Positions 5,984-12,003 of a DNA stretch of 12,003 nt are shown here, piece after piece (position 1 is the stretch's first letter; each line of letters opens with the position of its first letter). The stretch comes from WHSM01 sp050701635. GTDB taxonomy: Bacteria; Actinomycetota; Actinomycetes; Mycobacteriales; Micromonosporaceae. Position numbers and translations under genes: made by a program. Under the pieces are notes generated by a model. The model was given only the letters and a program-made list of their open reading frames with translations, did no database searches and was not told the DNA's origin. The DNA is taken from positions 1-12,003 of the forward strand of contig JBOGDF010000169.1 in assembly GCA_050701635.1 (NCBI GenBank). The letters are read 5' to 3'.

Positions 5984-6003
5984 CTATGAAAGCTGGTCCC
6001 GCG

Positions 6004-7086
6004 ATGAAGTTCCACAGGCAAGGCGTCGCAGCCGTCGTCGTGCTCGTCGCCGCGGCGGCGCTGACCGGATGCAGCACCCGCGACAATTCCTCCGACGCCG
6101 CAGGCGGTGGTACGGGGAAGGCCGGTTCAGGCAGCGCCGAGCTGGTGGACGGCTCGTCGGTGAAGCTCGCGCTGGTCCCCGGTGGCGCGCACCCGTACTT
6201 CCAGCCGTGGAAGACGGCGGGCGAGGCCGCGTCGACTCAGCTCAAGCTCGGCGGGTTCACCTTCAACGAGACCGGCGAGTGGGACCAGGGCAAGCAGAAC
6301 GACGCGCTCAACTCACTGGCGGCCGACGGCTACAACGCGTTCGGCATCTTCGGTGTCTCGCCCACCGACATCAACACCACGTTCGGCGATCTGAAGTCGA
6401 AGGGCTTCGCGGTCGCCTCGCTGGCCTCGTGCCCGGCCGGGGACACCAACGAGGCGGACTTCTGCCTGTCCACCGACGTGGAGCTGGCGGCGTACAAGGC
6501 GGCGAAGGCGGCGATCGAGGCGATGGGCGGCAAGGGCACGCTCGCCCACCTGACCGGCAACAACGTGGACTCCAACACTCAGCGCCGGATCGCCGGCGTC
6601 AAGAAGGCGGTCCAGGAGGCCGGAGGAGCGGTCAAGCTGCTGCCCGCGGTCACCGACATCGACGTCGACCTCGGTACGGCGCAGAAGGCGGTCTCCGACC
6701 TGCTCGCGGCGCAGGGCAAGAAGATCAACGGCATCGTGACGACCGCGTACAACCCCGCCGTGGCGGCGGCCGACGGGGTCAAGGAGGCCGGGCTGCCGAT
6801 CAAGGTGGTGGCGATCGACGACGACAAGTCCATCCTCGACGGCATCAAGGCCGGTGACGTGGCTGCCACGGTGACGCAGAACCCGGTCGGCCAGGCGGAG
6901 GTCGGTGCCTGGGCGCTGGCGCTGCTGCAGAGCAAGCAGTGCCAGATGGCCGACCCCGGCGTGATCGTCGACTCCGGCTCCTTCGTCGTCACCAGGGACA
7001 ACGTCGCCAGCTACGACACCGAACGGCAGGCCAAGACCGAGCAGCTGAAGAAGGACTTCGCGGACAAGCTGCTGGCCTGCAAGTAG
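6004..7086 (+). CDS. Sugar ABC transporter substrate-binding lipoprotein (RbsB-like)
   Basis: 360 residues. The lipoprotein signal MKFHRQG, a hydrophobic core and lipobox LTGC (Cys23) anchor it outside the membrane. A small-residue linker leads to a periplasmic-binding-protein type 1 domain (about 48-345) with LALVPGGAHPYFQPWK at its start and ITDID/AAQGKKINGIVTT in the middle, like binding proteins of CUT2 importers. It should capture the substrate and deliver it to the two permeases encoded downstream. The ATG at 6004 gives the most typical signal; an in-frame ATG at 5986, two bases after the palindrome, would add six residues and could be used from a leaderless transcript. Neither has a strong ribosome site. 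First gene of the operon, divergent from the GntR regulator. The ligand is not identifiable from sequence. Confidence 0.9.
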   Translation: MKFHRQGVAAVVVLVAAAALTGCSTRDNSSDAAGGGTGKAGSGSAELVDGSSVKLALVPGGAHPYFQPWKTAGEAASTQLKLGGFTFNETGEWDQGKQNDALNSLAADGYNAFGIFGVSPTDINTTFGDLKSKGFAVASLASCPAGDTNEADFCLSTDVELAAYKAAKAAIEAMGGKGTLAHLTGNNVDSNTQRRIAGVKKAVQEAGGAVKLLPAVTDIDVDLGTAQKAVSDLLAAQGKKINGIVTTAYNPAVAAADGVKEAGLPIKVVAIDDDKSILDGIKAGDVAATVTQNPVGQAEVGAWALALLQSKQCQMADPGVIVDSGSFVVTRDNVASYDTERQAKTEQLKKDFADKLLACK

Positions 7087-7114
7087 ACCGCTGGTCGACG
7101 GAGGAGAGCGGGCG

Positions 7115-8203
7115 ATGACCCGGATCACCAAGGCCAGCGCGTACCTGGTCGATATCGAGGTGGAGACGGTACGGACCGACGCGGTCCAGTCCTTCCTCAA
7201 GCAGGAGACGATCCTGGTCGACATCGAGTCCGACGACGGGCTGCGGGGAACCGGCTACTCGTACACGATCGGCACCGGTGGACGGGCGGTGCTCTCGCTG
7301 CTGCGGGAGCACCTGCTCGAGCTGCTCCCCGGGCAGCCGGCCGGTTCGGTGGAGGCGGTGTGGCAGCGGCTGCTCGCCGCCACCCGCGCCACCAGTGTCG
7401 GGGCGATCACGTCGCTGGCGCTCGCGGCGGTCGACACCGCGCTGTGGGATCTGCGGTGCCGGCGGGCGGGCGTACCGCTGTGGCAGGTCGCGGGTGGGTT
7501 CCGGCAGGCCGTACCGCTGTACGACACCGAAGGCGGCTGGCTGCACCTGGACACCGACACGCTGGTCGAGGGGGCGCTGGAGTCCCGCAAGCGCGGCCTG
7601 CGCGGGGTGAAGGTGAAGATCGGCAAGCCGTCCGGCACCGAGGACCTGGCCCGGATCCAGGCGGTACGCGACGCGGTCGGCCCCGACTTCGCGCTGATGG
7701 TCGACGCCAACCAGTCGATGACCGGGGCCGAGGCGGTACGCCGGGCCCAGCTGCTGGAACACCTAGACCTGGAGTGGATTGAGGAGCCGCTGCCCGCCGA
7801 CGACCTGTCCGGCCACGCCCGGCTCGCCCGCGCCACCGCGACCCCCGTGGCGGTCGGCGAGTCGCTGTACTCGGTGGCGCAGTTCCGGGAGTACCTGACG
7901 GCCGGGGCGGCCGGCATCGTGCAGGTCGACGTGGCCCGGATCGGCGGCATCACGCCGTGGCTGAAGGTCGCCCATCTGGCCGAGGCGTTCAACGTCGCGG
8001 TCTGCCCGCACTTCCTGATGGAGCTGCACGTAAGCCTCGCCGCCGCCGTACCGAACGGCCGGTACGTGGAGCACATCCCGCAGCTGCGGGCAGTGACCCG
8101 TACCGAGATGGAGATCAGCGACGGCCACGCCGTGGCACCGAACGCCGCCGGCCTGGGGATCGACTGGGACCCGGACGCGCTCGACGACAGGCGGGTGGCA
8201 TGA
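7115..8203 (+). CDS. Enolase-superfamily enzyme, mandelate racemase subgroup
   Basis: 362 residues, normal for the family, cytosolic. An N-terminal capping domain (about 1-125) precedes a barrel with K166-x-K168 (VKVKIG), metal ligands D197 (VDANQ), E223 (WIEEP) and E249 (GES), then D272 (VDVARIGG), H299 (PHF) and E319. By memory alignment, all correspond to the Pseudomonas mandelate racemase catalytic residues with a constant shift of two. It should abstract a proton alpha to a carboxylate, most often to dehydrate an acid sugar to a 2-keto-3-deoxy product, or to racemise or isomerise it. GGAGGAG stands eight bases upstream of the ATG. It sits between the binding protein and permease genes and overlaps the latter by ATGA, so it probably acts on the imported compound. 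Its exact substrate is not assigned. Confidence 0.9.
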   Translation: MTRITKASAYLVDIEVETVRTDAVQSFLKQETILVDIESDDGLRGTGYSYTIGTGGRAVLSLLREHLLELLPGQPAGSVEAVWQRLLAATRATSVGAITSLALAAVDTALWDLRCRRAGVPLWQVAGGFRQAVPLYDTEGGWLHLDTDTLVEGALESRKRGLRGVKVKIGKPSGTEDLARIQAVRDAVGPDFALMVDANQSMTGAEAVRRAQLLEHLDLEWIEEPLPADDLSGHARLARATATPVAVGESLYSVAQFREYLTAGAAGIVQVDVARIGGITPWLKVAHLAEAFNVAVCPHFLMELHVSLAAAVPNGRYVEHIPQLRAVTRTEMEISDGHAVAPNAAGLGIDWDPDALDDRRVA

Positions 8204-9270
8204 GCGTCGAGACTCCACTGGTACGACCGGCGGCCGACAGCGCGGACGACACGGCGGTGCTGCGCCGCGAGTCGCGCTGGGCCAACCAGCGGCTCGGCCT
8301 GCTCGTCGCCATCGGCGTGCTGGTGACGGTGTTCGGGCTGGTCAAGCCGGTCTTCTTCAACGAACAGCTGGTGCTGTTCCCGCTGCTGACCGACGTCGCG
8401 ATCTTCACGGTGGTGGCGCTGGCGCAGATGGTGGCGCTGTCGATCGGCCACATGAACCTCGCCGTCGGCCGGATGGCGGCGTTCGCGGCGATGTTCACCG
8501 GGATGTCGTACGACCTGTGGGGGTTCCCGCTCTGGGCCGGCCTGCTGGTCGGGCTGGCGGCCGGGGCTGGGGTCGGCGCCCTGACCGGCCTGACGATCGC
8601 GAAGCTGCGGGTCAACTCGTTCGTGGTCACGCTCGCGATGGACTTCACGCTGCTCGGCATGATCCCCCTGGTGTACGCCAACTACACCGACGCCGCGGCG
8701 TTCACCACCAAGCCGCCCGGCATGACCGAGCTGCGGCAGTACTCGCTGGCCGACATCTGCCTGGGCAACGTGTGCGGTTCGCCGGCCGTACCGCAGATGC
8801 TGGTCCTCACCGTGGTCGCGATGGCGCTGGTCGGGTGGATCTACGGGCGTACCCGGCTGGGTCGGGAGCTGCTGATGACCGGGGCGAACGTACGAGCGGC
8901 CGAGCTGTCCGGGATCCCGACCGCGCGCCGCATCGTCACCGTGCACCTGATGTCGGGCGCGCTGGCCGCGCTGGCGGGCTTCATGCTCGCGGTCGACACC
9001 GGGTCGTTCAAAGCCTCCATCGGCGCGGACTTCCTGCTGCCGTCGTTCCTGGGTGCGATCCTCGGCGGCACGCTGCTCGCCGGCGGCGTCGTCTCGGTGC
9101 TCGGCACCGCGCTCGGCACCACCCTGGTGCTGGTGATCCGGCGCGGGCTGGACCTGCTCGGGATCGGGCTGGAGAACCTCAACATCTACCTCGGCCTGAT
9201 CCTGCTGCTCGCGGTCTCCAGCGACCGGGTCAGGTCGCTGATCGTGCTGCGTACCAGGAGGGACCGATGA
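8200..9270 (+). CDS. ABC transporter permease 1 (RbsC-type)
   Basis: 356 residues, an integral membrane protein of the BPD_transp_2 family. After a charged cytosolic N-terminus (about 35 residues) come eight to ten hydrophobic segments, with the family motifs SIGHMNLAVGRM near residue 85 and TGANVRAAELSGI (cytosolic coupling region) near 230, then ASIGADFLLPSFLGAILGG. It should form the translocation path together with the second permease. The ATG overlaps the preceding stop (ATGA), which fixes the start; the open frame extends further upstream, but that part overlaps the enolase-superfamily gene. Two different permeases with one double ATPase resemble the layout of the YtfT/YjfF and LsrC/LsrD importers. 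Confidence 0.92.
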   Translation: MSVETPLVRPAADSADDTAVLRRESRWANQRLGLLVAIGVLVTVFGLVKPVFFNEQLVLFPLLTDVAIFTVVALAQMVALSIGHMNLAVGRMAAFAAMFTGMSYDLWGFPLWAGLLVGLAAGAGVGALTGLTIAKLRVNSFVVTLAMDFTLLGMIPLVYANYTDAAAFTTKPPGMTELRQYSLADICLGNVCGSPAVPQMLVLTVVAMALVGWIYGRTRLGRELLMTGANVRAAELSGIPTARRIVTVHLMSGALAALAGFMLAVDTGSFKASIGADFLLPSFLGAILGGTLLAGGVVSVLGTALGTTLVLVIRRGLDLLGIGLENLNIYLGLILLLAVSSDRVRSLIVLRTRRDR

Positions 9271-10279
9271 AGGCGCCCGGGTTCGTACGGTCCGGCGAGA
9301 TGACGCTGCTCGCCATCTGCGTGATCGGCGTCGCCGGGCTCGCGCTGGCGTCGGCCGGCAACTCGCTGTCGAGCAACTCGATCCGGGTCTTCCTGCTGTT
9401 CCTGGCGGTCCCGATCCTGATCGGCCTGGCGCAGTTGGTGGTGCTGGCCGTCGGTGAGCTGAACCTGGCGGTCGGCGCGATGGGCGGCGTCGCCGCCGTC
9501 ACCAGCGGCATCCTGATGGCCGACCACGGCGTACCGGTGGTGCTCGCGATCGCCGCGGGCGTCGGAGTCGCCACTCTGGCCGGTCTGGTCAACGGCCTGC
9601 TGATCGTGCTCACCCGGATCAGCGGCTTCGTGGTCACGTTGGCGACGCTGACCATCCTCACCGGCGTGCAGTACCGGCTGGTCGGCACCCGTACGGTCTC
9701 CGACTACGCGGCTGGCGTACGCGACTTCGGGCGGGCCACGGTGCTCGGCACGATCCCGCTGATCTTCATCGTGGCGTGCCTGGTGGCCGTGGCGGTCTCG
9801 GTGTTCTTCCGGCGGACCCGGCAGGGCCGCGAGCTGCTCGCCACCGGGGGCAACGCGGTCGCCGCCAAGCTGTCGGGCATCTCCAACGACCGCTCGCTGG
9901 TAGTCGCCCACACCCTGTCGGGCGCGATCGTGGGAGTCGCCGCGATCCTGACTCTTGCCGCCTCGCCCGGCGTCAACAAGAGCATCGGCGCCGACTGGCT
10001 GCTGCCCAGCTTCGCCGCCCCGATCATCGGCGGCGCGCTGCTCACCGGCGGCTCCGCAGTTGTGCTCGGCACGCTGCTCGCCGCCTTCGTGGTACGCCTC
10101 GTCGACGCGCTGCGGGCGGAGTTCCAGCTGGAGCCGAGCTGGGTGCAGTTCCTGATCGGCGCGGTGGTGCTGGGCACGGTGGTGCTCGGCCAGACCCGGG
10201 AACGGCGGCAGCGGCGGGCGTTGCAGGCACATCCCGAGCAGGCACATCCCGAGCGTCGTACCCGAGAGGTGGCCGCCCG

Positions 10280-10283
<4 letters not shown>
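9267..10283 (+). CDS. ABC transporter permease 2 (RbsC-type)
   Basis: 338 residues, a paralogue of the preceding permease: GELNLAVGAMGG, the cytosolic TGGNAVAAKLSGI motif and KSIGADWLLPSFAAPIIGG line up with the same motifs there. About eight to ten hydrophobic segments start at residue 12. The two proteins probably form a heterodimeric channel. The start overlaps the previous stop (ATGA) and is preceded by AGGAGGG at a good distance. The C-terminal tail (about the last 30 residues) is hydrophilic, rich in Arg, Gln and His, and contains a tandem AHPEQ-type duplication encoded by a 15-bp DNA repeat. Membership of the importer is firm; the substrate is unknown. Confidence 0.92.
10224..10253 (+). 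repeat. Two tandem 15-bp units in the permease 2 tail
   Basis: CAGGCACATCCCGAG occurs twice head to tail with no difference, giving QAHPE-like units in the reading frame. The unit is a multiple of three, so copy changes would not shift the frame. It lies 27 bases before the stop, outside the membrane domain. Confidence 0.9.
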
Positions 10284-11806
<1,523 letters not shown>

Positions 11807-11860
11807 CCGCAGGTCCTCCCAACTGACCCCGGTGCCCACCCCCTCACCGAAGGAGCAGCG

Positions 11861-12003
11861 ATGAACGACGTCCCGGACCAGGCGAACCCGTCCGCGGAAC
11901 CGGCCGCGATCAGCCGGCGGCGCATGCTGCAGCTGGCAGGACTGACCGGACTGGCGGCCGCCGCCGTCCCCGTCTTCGCCGCACACGGCGCGGTGCCGCG
12001 GCC
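11861..12003 (+). CDS. N-terminus of a Tat-exported protein (cut by window end)
   Basis: Forty-seven complete codons are visible. A polar leader precedes a twin-arginine motif SRRRMLQLAG (residues 18-27), then a hydrophobic stretch rich in Ala, Leu and Val and an A-H-G-A cleavage-like region, so the product is probably exported folded through the Tat system. AGGAG lies five bases before the ATG. It follows the transporter ATPase gene on the same strand after 54 bases and is probably in the same operon, which would suit a secreted enzyme that releases the imported compound. No catalytic domain is in the window, so the function cannot be assigned. Confidence 0.8.
   Translation, partial: MNDVPDQANPSAEPAAISRRRMLQLAGLTGLAAAAVPVFAAHGAVPR

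Noticed and set aside
5883..6086. N-terminal extension of the GntR frame to 6086
   Set aside because: It covers the operator and the divergent lipoprotein start and lacks GntR character; GGAGG stands directly before the ATG at 5882.

Overview
The window is very GC-rich, with third positions almost always G or C. Neighbouring genes are often joined by 4-base stop/start overlaps, and hairpins lacking a T-tract serve as terminators. Together with the gene content (GH27 enzyme with NPCBM domains, NarL/HisKA_3 two-component pair, DUF6223-like protein, GntR/FCD regulator, Tat signal) this points to a filamentous actinobacterium. The many gtac-containing words suggest Micromonosporaceae, but that is a tentative reading of style.

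Region 1 (1-2600): a secreted-type GH27 alpha-galactosidase with two C-terminal NPCBM (CBM51-like) domains. Its 5' end is missing and is replaced by a short stretch that reads, in another frame, as the conserved core of a DegT/DnrJ/EryC1 aminotransferase. A palindromic site follows, then a small exported or membrane protein resembling DUF6223 and built from three 34-residue repeats.

Region 2 (2599-4397, minus strand): a translationally coupled sensor kinase and NarL-type response regulator with no obvious target nearby, tail to tail with the DUF6223-like gene.

Region 3 (4542-5150): a compact metal-response unit. A classic MerR promoter with a 20-bp spacer and dyad operator drives an apparently leaderless merR-type gene. 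Overlapping its stop codon, behind a perfect Shine-Dalgarno, is a 23-residue microprotein with seven cysteines in the symmetric pattern CCC-x4-C-x4-CCC. A strong terminator hairpin follows. This is the best candidate for an undescribed system: a metal-responsive regulator co-translated with a tiny metallothionein-like peptide.

Region 4 (5175-12003): a divergent GntR/FCD regulator (minus) and a plus-strand catabolic operon. The operon encodes a sugar-binding lipoprotein, an enolase-superfamily enzyme with the full mandelate-racemase active-site set, two RbsC-type permeases, an RbsA-type double ATPase, and the start of a Tat-exported protein. A perfect 12-bp palindrome just upstream of the lipoprotein gene is the likely GntR operator. 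The natural reading is import and dehydration or isomerisation of an acid sugar or related compound; the substrate cannot be named from the sequence.
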